Source of the DNA: Aphanomyces cochlioides
Lineage: Eukaryota; Oomycota; Saprolegniomycetes; Saprolegniales; Verrucalvaceae
Direction of reading: 5' to 3'
DNA: 64,000 bases
NCBI GenBank assembly: GCA_019828595.1
Contig: JAHQRK010000002.1
Span: forward strand, 868,001 to 932,000
Shown here: positions 1-11,741 of the stretch, piece after piece
Position numbering within the stretch: position 1 is the stretch's first letter
Layout: each line of letters opens with the position of its first letter
The notes under the pieces: model-generated
What the model was told of the DNA's origin: nothing
The model's input: only the letters and a program-made list of their open reading frames with translations
The model's database searches: none
Translations under genes and position numbers: made by a program

Positions 1-315
1 ATGCGCTCTACAGGAATACCTCCTCATATTGAGAGCTTGACAGAAATTTCAATTCTATTACTTCTATTCCAAAAGTGATCTACGAAGGAATTTCTAAGCC
101 ACTTGATGAAAAAAGCGCTGCATCGGGAAGTATCACTTCTTGAATCAAGGATATCTGGTGCTATGTCAAAGTTGTTCCCTCATTTGAATCAACAGACAGC
201 TCAAATTGACGACAGCTCCTATAATATTGATTCTTCTTCTGAATGGTGGAAGAAGAAACTCATGATTATACCCGATAATTTCGTTCTCCCCAGTGTGGAC
301 GTTGCAACAGCCTGA
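1..315 (+). pseudogene. Degraded ORF fragment, possibly transposon-related
   Basis: Reading from base 1 gives a short peptide starting RSTGIPPHIESL that hits a stop at about base 76. A second piece, 103-315 (70 codons), contains a Trp-Trp-Lys rich end and finishes ...PSVDVATA before a stop. The style (TGIPPH near the start, a W-rich segment and ...VATA near the end) reminds me of proteins accompanying Crypton-like or other oomycete mobile elements, but this is recollection of family style, not a demonstrated match. The fragment is broken by a stop and runs off the window edge. No function is assigned. Confidence 0.25.
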
Positions 316-619
316 AAACTATGGTGGCTTTGCAATCCTGCCCAAAAATTGATTCCATTTTCAAAGATTAAATTGTTTTTCTTACCTAGCAGATTGTTAA
401 AGAATATACTGGTGAAGTCGACGTAATTGATGTCGAGGATGGAGCGACACTTTTAAGAAATTGTGGGCCACAAGATGCCCAAGAATTCATCGGAAAGTGT
501 TGTCGCTGAATGTGACGTGGTGCGTGGTATCCGCACATAAACCCGATTTGTGTCTGATCCGGATCATGGTTAATCCGGATCAGCGCTGAAACCGTGATTG
601 TTGTTGATCGGGATCCGGG
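316..619. other. Non-coding stretch leading into the retroelement
   Basis: No convincing gene is visible. From about 500 onward the sequence begins TGTTG and becomes dense in ATCCGG/CCGGAT words, which continue into the gag-like region to the right. This could be part of an LTR or leader of that element, but no matching second LTR is present in the window, so boundaries cannot be set. Confidence 0.4.
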
Positions 620-3600
620 TTGGTCCGAACCCTGGTTTATCCGGGTTCGGGTCTAGAACACCTGATCCGGGCCGGATTATTATCCTCTTACCACTTAATC
701 CGGGCCGGACTAATCCTGGATCAGTCTCGGGAAAATGAAGAAACCCGGATCAAGGCTTTTAATGATGCTTTGGTTCGTCTTGAAGAAACCTTCTCGAACC
801 AATTGGAAGCACGCGTCGCAACTATCCGAGAATCCTTCGAACGGCAGTGGGCCGATCGCGAAATGGAAATCCGGATCCGGGCTAGCAACTCCGTTCTGGA
901 CTCTGCCGAGTTTCAAATAGCTGTGGAAAACGCCATCATGGTGGAAAGGCAAACACTACAGAACCGGCTACTTAGAAGCGAAGTGGAGAAAGAAGAAGTT
1001 GCGAAGGAATTGGAGCAGACCCTATCGGACTTGGCCCTATCCGTCAACCGGATGAGGATTATGGAAGACGATGAGCAGAATTTCCGACAAAGGTTGTCCA
1101 ACCTGAATGCTGAGAAAGAAGGTTTGCTGCGGAGTCTAACGACCCTACAGCACCAACGTCGTGATTTACAAATCCGGGTCCAGGACCAACACCAAGAAGA
1201 AGTGACCCGAATCCGGGTGGACCACCAATTAGACCTGGAACGGATCCGAAAAGAAGCGGAAGATGAAAATGCCCAGCTCAGAGCTGCCCATCTCGAGGAA
1301 CTTGATCAAATCCGGGTCAAATCCGAAACCCAGATTACAAAAATCCGGGTCGAGTTAAAATCCGCCTCGGTCGAATCCGGCTCCGATGTAACGCGACTCG
1401 CCGAAGCGAATAAACAGCTCCTGGATGATCTTGCCAGACTCGAACTCCAACACAGAGACTCGGAAATTGAGCGCCGAGAACTCCAACAACAACTGGATAA
1501 CCAAGAAGCCGCCTACCTGGGGCTCGAAGATCAGCTAAGGATCGTCAAGAGTCAGCACGAACGGGATTTTAGACAAGCCTATGAGGACTACCAAAAGCAG
1601 CTGCAAAGCGCCAAAGAATCCGGTTCAAACCTCCAACAAGAAATCCTGGTGGCTGAATTAAACCGGCTGAGCGACCAAGTCAACTCTCACAAAAATTAGG
1701 TTCACGAGCAAGCCGCAAAGATCGAACACCTCGAAATGTCCATCCAGACGAAATCAAGACTGATTTATGAGCTCGAGGCCAATCTGCAAAAGAGAGTTAG
1801 TCCGAGAGGTCAACCGGGGTTGCCGTGTCAAATATGCCCCACGATTCAACGGGAGCTACTGGAGGCTCGAACCCGGATCCAGACCATGACAGATCGTCAC
1901 GCTGTCGAAATATCCACGCAAGTAGCCGACATGGAATCTCGATGGAAACCCGCTGAGGCGGGTTGGCTTCAGGAAAAATCCAATTTGAACGAGAGACTCC
2001 AACAGCGGTCAACCCTGATGATGGAAGCTAGCCGGATTACCCGATCTCATGAGGAATCCATGATCCGGGCGAGACAAGATCTCCTCAACTCGGATCTTCG
2101 ACGGGTACAGCTGGAAATCCTGACCCGGACTACCGAGCTTGAAGACTGCGAGAAAGATCAAGATCGCTTGCGAAAGGAACAGGTTTCGTTGCAGCAGCAA
2201 CTCGAAGAAATGTCTGCCAACTACGATCGGGCCAGTCGTCAAGCGGATCAGCTAATGAGAACGCTTCAGGAAAAATCCGTTCGGCGGAACGAGTCCTCGA
2301 GGCCGTACGACGCTCAACCAGCAATGCCCGTTCATAGCGCTTGGACAGACGTCCAACCTCCCACATGCTCGATCGTGATAACTTGGTCACCAAGATTGAG
2401 ATCCATTCAAAGATCTTTCGTACATTGCAGCGATTGCGCCCACGGCGTCGATGCAATCCGTCTCCGGATTACATGCAACCCGTTTAAGGACTCCCCAAGA
2501 CCGAAGGTGGGCGACGGAGCCGATATCTTACTTGTCGCCCGAAACCAGGGCTGGAGTAAACCTGTTGACGAAGCCACTATCAGCCCAACCCGATACGACC
2601 GTCTACATGATGCCGACGCAGACGACTACCGCTCCTCCGACGCCGGACGTTTACTCGAACCAAAATCCGGGTCCGAGAAATCCGGATCAGGGTCGCTCCG
2701 TCCCTTCCCAAACTCGTGTGAACCGGATTTCCGCGGAGAGACATGATTATCCTGGGGGAGACGAACCAAGCGATTCGGGTAACGACTCCGATTCGGATGG
2801 TGAACCAGAACGCGACCCGTATTGGGGTTCTCGAACAGATCGTGGTCGACCCGACCCGGATCGGCAGACGGAACATTTGAGCTTCTCAGTCATTCTAAAA
2901 CGAGCACCGAAACTGCCCAGCTCCGCCTCACGAGCCCAGATAGAACATTTCGTGTCGCAAATTAATGATTTCAAAGGCCGACACAGGCTTGCTGACGTCG
3001 AAATTTTGGAACTGCTTGACCGACGGATTACCGAATCTAATCACACCAAGGTTGCCAAGTGGTGGGCACAGAAGAATAAAAGAGCTCCGTTCAGATCCTG
3101 AAGACATGCGAGAACCTCCCTGATTGAAACCTTTGTCGAAACAACCATGATGACGAATGTGAAAGTGTTTTCGCAGCACGGACACCAAAGAAGGAGCGAA
3201 TCCCTTCGAGAATTCGGCGACCGGATTGTCGAGGCGGCGGCCGAGGCCGACATCACAGATCGGACCTCGGTGTACTTTTTTCTCTTGGGAGCCTATGTCC
3301 AAACCCAGGTCTCGTGTCAGAGATCCGCGTCCCGTCCACCCCGAACCGTCGACAAATGTATCAATTACCTACGAAGACGCGATGTCGACGTCGAAAGTAC
3401 TCCCGACGAAGCTGGTTTGACACGCTCTCGTAACGATCCGCCTGCTTCCCCGAAACCCGTTCAAGCTTCCACCCCGGCTTCGTCGTCCCCCCGAACGGGT
3501 TCTAATCCTTGGGCAGATTCTTTGGCGAACATGGCAATGGAACACCGGCGCGACACGCAACAAATGGAAGCCCGATTGCTACAAAGCATCCCTGGCGTTG

Positions 3601-4615
3601 TCGCTAGTATGGTAGCTCAAAGTCAGGGAGATGCGAAACCTTCTGTACCAGCCTCGTAATCCGGCCGTGGGTCCCCTCAAAATCCGTATGGATCCCGATA
3701 TACCAGTAGCCGGCCAAGATCGTGTCATCTGTGGTCGATGTCATTTGTTTGGTCACCCGCGCGAGAAATGCTTTCTTTTATCGTACAAACAACTGCCCAA
3801 GATGCCGTCAGTACGGACACTCTCACAAGGAGTGCTCGCTACCACCGCCTCAGAGAAAATACTCAAACCGACAAGGAAATCCTGACCGAAGCTCTCCTGC
3901 GAATCTTGGTGGGCAATCTGGACAGAACTCAACCGGAGCTGTATCACGCGAAGACTCGGTAAGTTCGTACGAACTCGACTGAGTAGGGAGGGACAAGATC
4001 CCGGCCGAAGGGAGTGGCCCGGATCTTGTCAAACCTCCCGACCCCGACAAGAAACTTTCCTCCAACCTGATTTCTCAACCACTCTCTCGGACTTCACCTT
4101 TATCCCCTGGAAATGACCCCGCTAGAAAAACTGCTGAAACCCGCACGGATTTATGCACTGAAAATCAAACAATCCCAAACCTGGTTCGTGAACCCTCCGT
4201 CCAGGTTTCGGGCCCGTCTGTGCTGCCTCCCACCAGAATCATTGAGCCAATTAAACCCCGCAGAGAGAAAGCTCCTGCTCCAAGAAGTGGCTCCTCAATG
4301 ACAAATCCGGGCCCGATCGATCCCTACCACGATCCGGAACAAGAAAACCCGGTTGATGATGCTCCGCTTGAAAGCGACGATATAAGCATCCCGCCGGACC
4401 TACCACCTTTGGAACCTATACCAGAAATTGACACTGACGATGAAACTGACGAGGGGCCTGATCTCGAATCCACCCCGCATTCACCGACCCCGCACCAGGA
4501 CAAAATCCGAGTCCCCACAAAAACCTTTTATGAGAAAACCCTGCGACGATCCTGTCGACTCAACGGCATTTGGCTCAATGTCACCCCCAAAGGCAAATCT
4601 GCTCATGCGGGCTAA
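620..4615 (+). mobile_element. Decayed gag-only LTR-retrotransposon-like element
   Basis: The region reads as a long gag-like polyprotein broken into several frames. 620-2280 encodes a long charged coiled coil (heptad-rich Glu/Lys/Arg/Leu) with an in-frame TAG at 1697-1699. The frame then shifts near 2280; 2451-3101 and 3147-3659 carry the capsid-like part (a segment reading LREFGDRIVEAA), and two CCHC zinc knuckles follow, CGRCHLFGHPREKC at 3730-3771 and CPRCRQYGHSHKEC at 3794-3835. Each knuckle fits CX2CX4HX4C, but they lie in different frames, so a frameshift separates them. 4220-4615 is an acidic Pro-rich tail. No protease, reverse transcriptase or integrase is seen, so the element is truncated or non-autonomous. 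The words ATCCGG and ATCCGGGT recur throughout and encode Ile-Arg steps in the coiled coil. The gag assignment rests on the knuckles plus the preceding capsid-like segment. Confidence 0.6.
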
Positions 4616-4657
4616 GTGATCATTATATATATATGTCTTCCAAGAGCCACGCTCCTC

Positions 4658-5781
4658 TCACATGACGGCAGTCGCGCCAACGACGTTGGTTTCCATCGGC
4701 ATGAATACTTCGCACCGCTTACTCGACTTGGCCATCGCTCCAAGGGTTTCAATGTACCGGAGGGCGATCATGTACTGCGTTGCATCGACAGCCATGTAGT
4801 TGAGCGAATTGTTCACCAAAGTGAGGGCTTCGGCCTCGGCACGAGTGATGATAAGTCGTGCCTCGGCAGCAGCGCGGGCTTTGATGATCATGGATTGCTG
4901 CTCTCCAGTTGCCAAGGCAATCTTAGCTTGCGATTCACCTTCGGCTTCCGTCCTGACCTTGTCACGGTAACCTTCCGCCGTCACAATGGCCGCTCGACGC
5001 ACACGTTCCGTTGCCAGTTGCTTGTGCATGGCGTCTTGGACCGACTGATTCGGCGCAATCTCGAGCAGCTCAACTAAAGCCATGATGAGGTGGTGAAGAG
5101 GGAACGAAGACAAACCTCGATGGATGCGAATGCCCCAGTTGAAACAAATGTGGGAAATCTTTTGCATGATGGATCGGTTGATTTCTTCACGGGAAGCGAG
5201 CGTGTCGTCGAGACCCATGTCGCCGATGGTCGAGCGCAGAGTCGCTTGGACGAGTTTCCTCATGGCGTGACTCAGATCGTGGACTTCATAGCAGACTTTC
5301 ATCACATCACAAAGCTCGTAAATGACCAACGGACGGACGGAGATCTCAACGTTGTCCCGCGTGATGATGGTTTGGACCCTGAAGTTCATCGTTGTATGCC
5401 TCGCATCAATGCGGTAGAAGCTCTTGTCGACCAACGCGTCCGGCGCGTCCGGCATATCAATCAGCCGCCATCGACAGGTTACCATAGACTGATGACGTTC
5501 GCGGAAATACCTTCAAGCTTCTCCACCTGACCAAGTGCACTCTGTCCACGAGTGGAATTAAGAAATAGAGACCAGGACCCAGCTACGACAGCACTCCTTG
5601 AACGCAAATGAGGGTTGCATCGACGTACCTTGGCATGGAAGTGACCCCACCGACGGTGGGGTCGCTTCATGGTTTCCTTGTGGCGCACGACCACAATCCA
5701 CTTGAAGCCAACGAGGGCTCAGAAGAAATGGAGCAGAAACAAACCCGCGAGGATCCCGATGATAATTGCCGCTACATCCAT
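4658..5781 (-). pseudogene. Stomatin/SPFH (band 7) gene, copy 1, probably damaged
   Basis: Paralogue of the SPFH gene at 6443-7566, with the same four-exon layout: exon 1 5629-5781, exon 2 ending near 5513, exon 3 from 5116, a 42-bp intron at 5074-5115, and exon 4 4658-5073. The SPFH body and the Ala/Glu-rich C-terminal helix (EAEGESQAKIALATGEQQ) are intact. Two lesions stand out against copy 2. An in-frame TGA lies at 5719-5721, twenty codons into the membrane anchor. The 3' splice site of intron 2 reads ...TGATTG where copy 2 has ...TGATAG. Downstream of the second lesion the reading frame is open, so an alternative start or acceptor (for example the AG before the SFYRID codons) could still yield an N-terminally altered protein. 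Stomatin-family proteins normally scaffold membrane microdomains. Recent pseudogenisation is the simplest reading; sequencing error is the alternative. Confidence 0.65.
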
Positions 5782-6442
5782 GGTTTATTGGATAATGCGA
5801 TCCGAGAGGGTCTAGGTCGTTCTCGAGGGCTCCTTGCCTCCTCGTGTTTATCGCAATGTGAGTTCACGGAGCATCTGTGATGTGCTTGGGGAGCAATTCC
5901 AACAAAGCCATCCAGTCGGAGCAAGAATGGCATGGAGTGTAATGCTAAGTTTAGGTTGATGTTCTCCTTGGTCCCGGCAGCACAATGACAAGCAACCTCC
6001 CTCCATGTAGATTGACACGGAGAGAGGACGAACGGTCAGCGAGCTTTGTCAAATTTGCAAATGTATTGACCGGCAATTTCGACGAGGAAATTGGAATGCA
6101 AGGCTGCCATGGCTCCCATTCACTGGCAAGGCGAAGCGCGGCATTCCACATGCAAGAGCTTTTTCTTGCGATCAGTCCATGCTTGATGCTCGGAGGCATT
6201 CCTTGCGTTTCCTTTAAAACTCGCTGCTTCTGTCTTTATGCGCTCCAACTACGGATAGGAATGATCGATTCGCCCAGAGGAAGAGGATCGCAAAGCTTGA
6301 GTACTTTGAACTAGTTGTGCTTACCACAGCTCCGAGCAGGTAGAGCCTAACTCCCTCCACCACCAGGTAGACAATGCTTTGTTTTGATTCATGCAACATG
6401 TCATATATATAGTCTGTTCCTCGATTACCTTCTGCACTTGTC
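5782..6442. other. Intergenic between SPFH copies
   Basis: About 660 bp with only short unsupported open frames. It holds the upstream region of copy 1 and the 3' flank of copy 2. I see no RNA gene, repeat or recognisable domain. Confidence 0.5.
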
Positions 6443-7566
6443 TTACATGACAGCAATCGCACCCACAACGTCGGTTTCCATGGGCATAAACACTTCGCAC
6501 TTCTTGCTCGATTTGGCAAGTGCTCCGAGTGTTTCAATGTATCGAACCGCGATCATGTACTGTGTCGTGTCGACAGACATGTCCTTGAGCGAATCCTTCA
6601 CCAAGGTGAGGGCTTCAGCTTCGGCACGAGCAATCAAGAGGCGGGCTTCCGCAGCAGCACGAGCATGAATAATCATGCATTGCTGTTCACCGGTGGCCAA
6701 GGCAATCTTAGCTTGCGATTCACCTTCGGCTTCTGTCTTGACTTTTTCGCGGTAACCTTCTGCTGTCACAATAGCGGCACGACGCACACGTTCAGCTGAC
6801 AATTGCTTGTGCATGGCTTCTTGGACTGATGCATTCGGTGCAATTTCAAGTAATTCAACTATGCAACGCAAACTTAAATGGGGTGATGTTCCATGTGAAA
6901 CACATACCTCGATGGATGCGCACACCCCAGTTGAAACAAATATGGGAAATCTTTTGTAGTATGCCACGGTTGATTTCCTCGCGAGAGGCGAGCGTGTCAT
7001 CAAGGCCCATGTCACCGATGATTGAACGTAGTGTAGTTTGAACCAACTTTTTGATCGCTTGACTCAAATCGTACACTTCATAGCAGACTTTCATCGGGTC
7101 GCAAAATTCATAAATGACCATCGGGCGGACAGAAATTTCCACATTGTCGCGGGTGATAATTGTTTGGACTTTGAAATCCATGATCGTTTGTCTCGCATCA
7201 ATGCGGTAAAAGCTCTTGTCAACCAATGCATCAGGCACATTCGGCATTTGGATCTATCAGGGCGTTATTCCTTTTTCCGAAGGTTCAACAATACCTTCAA
7301 GCGTCGCCACGTGATCGTCTTCACTTTATCCATGAATGGAATCAAGAAATGAAAGCCAGGAGCAAGCTAGACCAACGACAGTCGTGAATCTTGTTGTCAA
7401 GATTTCAAGGTTGTACCTTCTTGTGGAAACGGCCCCAGCGTTCGACAAGTACTGTTTCCTTATGGCGCACGACAATCACATTCCCAATTAGCAATATAAG
7501 GAAACGAAGCAGTGGTAGACCTACGAAGACGCCTAGAATAATCGCCAAAGCACCGGTCCCATCCAT
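6443..7566 (-). CDS. Stomatin-like SPFH/band 7 membrane protein, copy 2
   Basis: Four exons on the minus strand, 7417-7566, 7295-7366, 6908-7253 and 6443-6858, joined by introns of 50, 41 and 49 bp with GT...AG ends, give an open frame of 327 residues. Residues 5-32 form a single hydrophobic N-terminal anchor, followed by the SPFH entry TVLVERWGRFHKK, the core with ITRDNVEISVRPMV, and a C-terminal Ala/Glu-rich coiled coil (EAEGESQAKIALATGEQQ). This order and length fit stomatin and stomatin-like proteins, which oligomerise on membranes and organise lipid and ion-channel microdomains. It is intact, unlike the neighbouring copy at 4658-5781. The short hydrophobic anchor suggests a monotopic membrane protein; plasma membrane versus mitochondrion cannot be decided from sequence alone. 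Confidence 0.88.
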
Positions 7567-8225
7567 CGTTGGTTGGATTCTGTCGTCCTGTGCGTGTCTT
7601 TCTTGGCTTTGCTCCCCGACTCCTCGGAAGAATTATTACATCCGGACCTTATCCGGGCTCATGTCAGAATGATGGTAAGAATGACGGCTCACTTCCTCAT
7701 CCGGATAAAACTCCGTATACTGTATAATATAATATATTTAATAAACTTGTAGTATGAATTTTGAAAGTAATCCTGTAATTTGATATTGTGGTCGTTCGTC
7801 CTTCGGCTCGCCGTCTAGGAGCCAACATGACTTGGAGATCAATTCAAAGCTGACTGACGGCAGAATCAATGCAGCATGGAATATGGCGGTACGATGGATT
7901 GTCTAGCGGTTTCGATGTGAAATTACGGCTGAGGGGGACGTCAATTACCCCGTTCATCTTTTTTCCACCTCAGTGCATAAGTTTCACGCAGTCAATTCTT
8001 TATTGGTCTCTCAGTGCTTGGTGAGAGAGAGGCCTACCCGGTAGTTGGGAGAAAACGTCAAGGATAAACGAACGAGAGGGGATAATCTAGTCTCTTGATA
8101 TTCATCTGGGGGTCGCCCCCGTGGTTTGCGAAGTGCAGAGCATGATGAAAGGCACTGAGACCTTGTATTGCACAGCATGATAGACTGCTGACTGCTCTTC
8201 ATTCTCATCTATTGCGCTTCTGTCG
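7567..8225. other. Intergenic, no gene seen
   Basis: The left part includes an AT-rich patch near 7710-7760 and would hold the promoter of the minus-strand SPFH gene. Small open frames on either strand here have no supporting features. Confidence 0.4.
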
Positions 8226-8693
8226 ATGCAGTCAACTTCAACTTGTGTCAATGACTTTCCTACTGTACCAAAATACAGTACGGAACTTTCCCTTGAGACA
8301 AAAAAGCGTTCGTCGTTCCCCTCGCATTCAGTCTCTACGGAATTGGATTGTATGCTGTACTTGTAGGGCTATTTTAGTGATGAAAATCCCCAAAGTAAAC
8401 ATCCTGGGAAGATCAGGCGGTTCCAGGAAGCATCGTGCTCATTCTGGTTGCGGATGGAATGCGCCAACCCATTCCATCCGCAACTTATCCGGCATTTGTT
8501 GTCTTTTCACGAGTTTAAACCCAAACGGTTTAATCCCTCCGTTACAACTGCCCTCGATCGCTGCAGCCTTCACCTTCCTATCTCACTCGACGTTGCAAGG
8601 CTTGCCTACTTCGCCTTGCTTTCGAGACGACGCACTGTCAACACTGCTCAAATACAAGTCGATCAGCCGCTTCCCTTCCTGCAATTTATGAAT
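8226..8693 (+). pseudogene. Unrecognised protein, interrupted by an in-frame stop
   Basis: Starting at ATG 8226 one frame runs to a possible splice donor after 8693 with a single interruption, a TAG about 45 codons in. After the TAG the frame continues for some 110 codons with plausible composition, including HPQLIRHLLSFHEF and SLDVARLAYFALLSRRR. The stop could be removed by an unrecognised intron, though the local GT...AG pair is only about 20 bp apart, or it could mark a pseudogene. I recognise no domain. A second exon after 8760 is possible but unproven. Confidence 0.25.
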
Positions 8694-8854
8694 GTAGGTT
8701 CTCCCATTCACTTATTGTTAACTTCTATTGTTGACGTTTCACTGAAAAAGCAAGCTCCGTTTATCCTCCTCCTCACCTTCAGCCGCTGTGTTGATGATTG
8801 TCTTCGTGTTTAGAATTAAAGCACACCCTGCAGACAAAACGCCAACTTTAATGA

Positions 8855-9067
8855 CTATTGGTTGAAGAGCTCTGAACCTCGAGCTGTAAGAACCATGTTG
8901 GAATTGATTAGCTGCTTATTCTGCTTTGATGTGTGAACCTGGGAGATGAAGACTGTAGTCAGGCTTGTTCCCAACCAGGAAAAACTCGCCAGCTTACCTG
9001 AAACTGTGGTGCCATCTGGACGTGTATACAGCGACATCTGTGGCCACGTGTTAAACTCGTGTAGCAA
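8855..9067 (-). CDS. Possible small two-exon protein, unknown
   Basis: A minus-strand frame containing YTRPDGTTVS is followed by a good donor GTAAGC and an acceptor 45 bp later that keeps frame, giving a protein of about 45-55 residues ending ...ARGSELFNQ. Intron size and motif match the neighbouring genes, which is the main support. The start could be upstream across another short intron. No family recognised. Confidence 0.25.
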   Translation of the reverse strand: MLHEFNTWPQMSLYTRPDGTTVSGKLASFSWLGTSLTTVFISQVHTSKQNKQLINSNMVLTARGSELFNQ

Positions 9068-9308
9068 AGGCTACCATTTCCTGCGTTCCGAATAGACTTC
9101 TTCCGCGTTGGAGCGCTCATAAACGCCGCGTGGCTAGGCTGGGAATCCCTCGAGAATTGGCCGCCCCATGAACGTCAAGTTCCAACGCAATGGACTTTGA
9201 AAGTGATGGCGACGCAAAAGTAGAATCGGTCTAAACTGTTTAAGCAAAAAACCCAATTTTCTTATCTTTCTTCTGGTCGATCTTTTTCGCCCATCGACTT
9301 CGGAAGGC

Positions 9309-10723
9309 ATGACGACACGATTCTCCTTACTTGGCGAGCGACGAGAACGGCGCGGAAACTCGGTGGATGCGCCCGTGGATGAGCTCAATCGACAGCTTGT
9401 GACAGAACCCCATGAAGAACCGCTTCATCTTTTCTTTGGCCCTCGACCAGACGCTGAAAAGGGCGACAGGCCAGTGCTTCACGCCGAGCGCAAAATCCAC
9501 AAGACGCGCGCTGCAGTATGGATGGAGTCAGTGCCGAAAGAAGACGATAGTGGAGCCGATGGTGCTGCACCATTTGTCCGACGCGGATCTTTCAATGCTC
9601 GTGTTCAAGCCGTGGGAAAGTACTGGGGATCAAAAGTCCTGCAAGCTGTTGGCGTCAAAGACGAACCTGCCGTGCATCCCGACTCGTTCTGCGACGGTTG
9701 CGGCATGGACCCTATCGTTGGCGACATGTTTACATGCTCCACGTGTACGAACTACAACTTGTGTCAAACTTGCTACAAGAATGGCGTCCACGGCTTTGAA
9801 AATTCCAAGTTGCTCAAAAAGGTCAAGGACGATTACACGGTCGAGACTATGTTTGAAAACAGCAAGCATCGCGTCCCCGAAGAAGTCTTCACGGAGCTAC
9901 TTCACAATGTTTGCCATGGCCAAGTCGACAAATTCAAATTCCTTGTGAGTTGCGTCCCCTCATTTCATCCTCATCGATGTCGTAGGCTAATTGGATTTGT
10001 GGCGTCGTCAATGGCTACACATTGCCACAGTTGGCGGTGCGCGGCATTGAAATTCCTCATTTGCATCCATCAACTCGGGCGCGGTTGGTCTCGCTCTTGA
10101 CACCTCCACTAACAGAACGTCAAGACATGGAAGTCTCCATGGAATGGTTTGTCCCCGTACGTCCTTCTTCTTTGTTCTATCTTTTGACTTGCATCTTGTA
10201 GCCGACAGAACCTGACCGAGAAACTTTGCGCATTTGGGTTTGTACCGACAAGGACACGAAATCTCCCTGGGCACCGAAGAAGCCCGGCTCGACAAGTCCT
10301 ATTGTGTATAGTCCAGTCATGGGTCCTGCACATGATCCAACCGAAAGCAGCATCTACTCGCCGCCGCTTTTGTCACCTGCAAATGCGCCATCGGGACATC
10401 CACCCTCGCCGTCCAGATTAAATTTGACACCGCTCGACATCCACGCGGCTAACGGCAACGATCATGAAGACAATGAAGAGCATGATGGCAGCATCCATCA
10501 GGCGCACGGTGACGAGAAAGAACCACGTCGCACGACAAGTCCCATTCCGAAATCGGAAATTCGCCACAAGGACAGCCTCGATGGACCGTGTACGCCGCGT
10601 TTCCCTGACCACGAGCAAAGCGCAGAGGGAGAGACAGATCCGCTGCCGCTTAAAGTCGTGCCTGTTCATCCTGTGGACATCCATACACCACATACAGGTG
10701 TGTTGGCCCACGACAGCTTTTAG
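9309..10723 (+). CDS. ZZ-type zinc-finger protein
   Basis: Three exons, 9309-9944, 9986-10156 and 10202-10723, with introns of 41 and 45 bp, give 442 residues. A ZZ-type zinc finger sits at about residues 125-165, with CXXC pairs at C128/C131, C143/C146 and C152/C155 and a trailing His near 161. ZZ fingers bind zinc and usually mediate protein contacts, for example with N-degrons, SUMO or histone tails. The N-terminus is basic and Arg-rich. The segment after the finger (residues 170-270) looks folded, with a WICGVVNGY stretch, but I cannot name it. The C-terminal 130 residues are Pro/Ser/His/Asp-rich and probably disordered. Start chosen as the first ATG of the frame. Confidence 0.8.
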
Positions 10724-10800
10724 AGATGGCGCTTCATCATCCTTCTTGTGACAAAAATGCATTCGAGACAAATTGATCAACCTGTTTTTCATCGCGCTTG

Positions 10801-11716
10801 CTATTCGCTCTCTGTCATAAACTGAATGCGCGAAATCGGCGTAAAGTCGCCGAGAAAGGACTCATAGATAGCCAACAGACGTGTTTCCACTGCGGTGCCA
10901 TCGTTGTCGCAATTGTCATCAAGACATTCAGTGAAGGCACGTAACTTGGCGTTGTGTGGGGGAGTTCGAAGTGCTGTGGGATTCACGTAAGCCCTGAGAA
11001 GTGGACCTTTGCCAACTGCAACGAGTTGTGCATAGGTATTCCCAACGCGATAGAATCGAATAACGCGTTGGCGATCCAATACAATGCTCGACGACGCCAA
11101 CTTGTAAAATGTCGTCGTGTCTTGTGGCAAATACTCCCGAGGTACGAGTTGCGCATATCTAATGCAATCGAGTGAATGGAGAGAGTCGACAAGGATGTAG
11201 ATACAATCGATCGATGCCAAAATCACCATGATTCGGAATGAAATTGATCACATCGTCGGGTGCCAACGGCATCTAGTCATCTGTGAGTTGAAGACACTGT
11301 AGACCATTAAAGTGGCAGCATACCGTGAATGCTTCGAGAAAGTGCTTCATGAGATAAGTTGGTGATGCCTTTTTGTATTTCTTGGTCAAGGTAGACGATT
11401 GAGCTCGTATCGGTCGCTTGAGGCGTTCAACAGACTCGATCTGGAGTGTGTCTTGTAAATTTAGAGGTACTGTTGCAGATTCTTGCTCTTGAGAAGGGTC
11501 GTGACTCGGGTCTGGAAAGAGGACAATGTCGTATTCACCAGGAGGTATGGAAGCTGCGATAGGAATTACGTCGCCGTCCTTGTCTTTCAATAGGAATCTC
11601 GACGACAAGCAAAGGAGAGTCTTTGCCGCACGCTCTACCATTCGATCGGATGTTCCATCGTACCAAACCAGCGCTGTCTTCCTCTGCTGGTGCACCAGAG
11701 TGATCGAGCGCTTCAT
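10801..11716 (-). CDS. Hypothetical protein, three exons
   Basis: Exons 11324-11716, 11205-11272 and 10801-11158 join through introns of 51 and 46 bp to an open frame of 272 residues; an upstream in-frame ATG at 11734 would add six. The N-terminal half starts MKRSITLVHQQRKTALVWYD and contains a Lys-rich segment. The C-terminal half is well mixed and looks globular (PREYLPQDTTTFYKLASS). Frame-preserving introns of typical local size argue that it is real. I recognise no domain, signal peptide or membrane segment. It lies tail to tail with the ZZ-finger gene, 77 bp away. Confidence 0.6.
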
Positions 11717-11741
11717 CTTCTGGACATCTTTCACAAGGTAA

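Noticed and set aside
4616..5530. Plus-strand frames over SPFH copy 1
   Set aside because: Antisense shadows of the SPFH exons.
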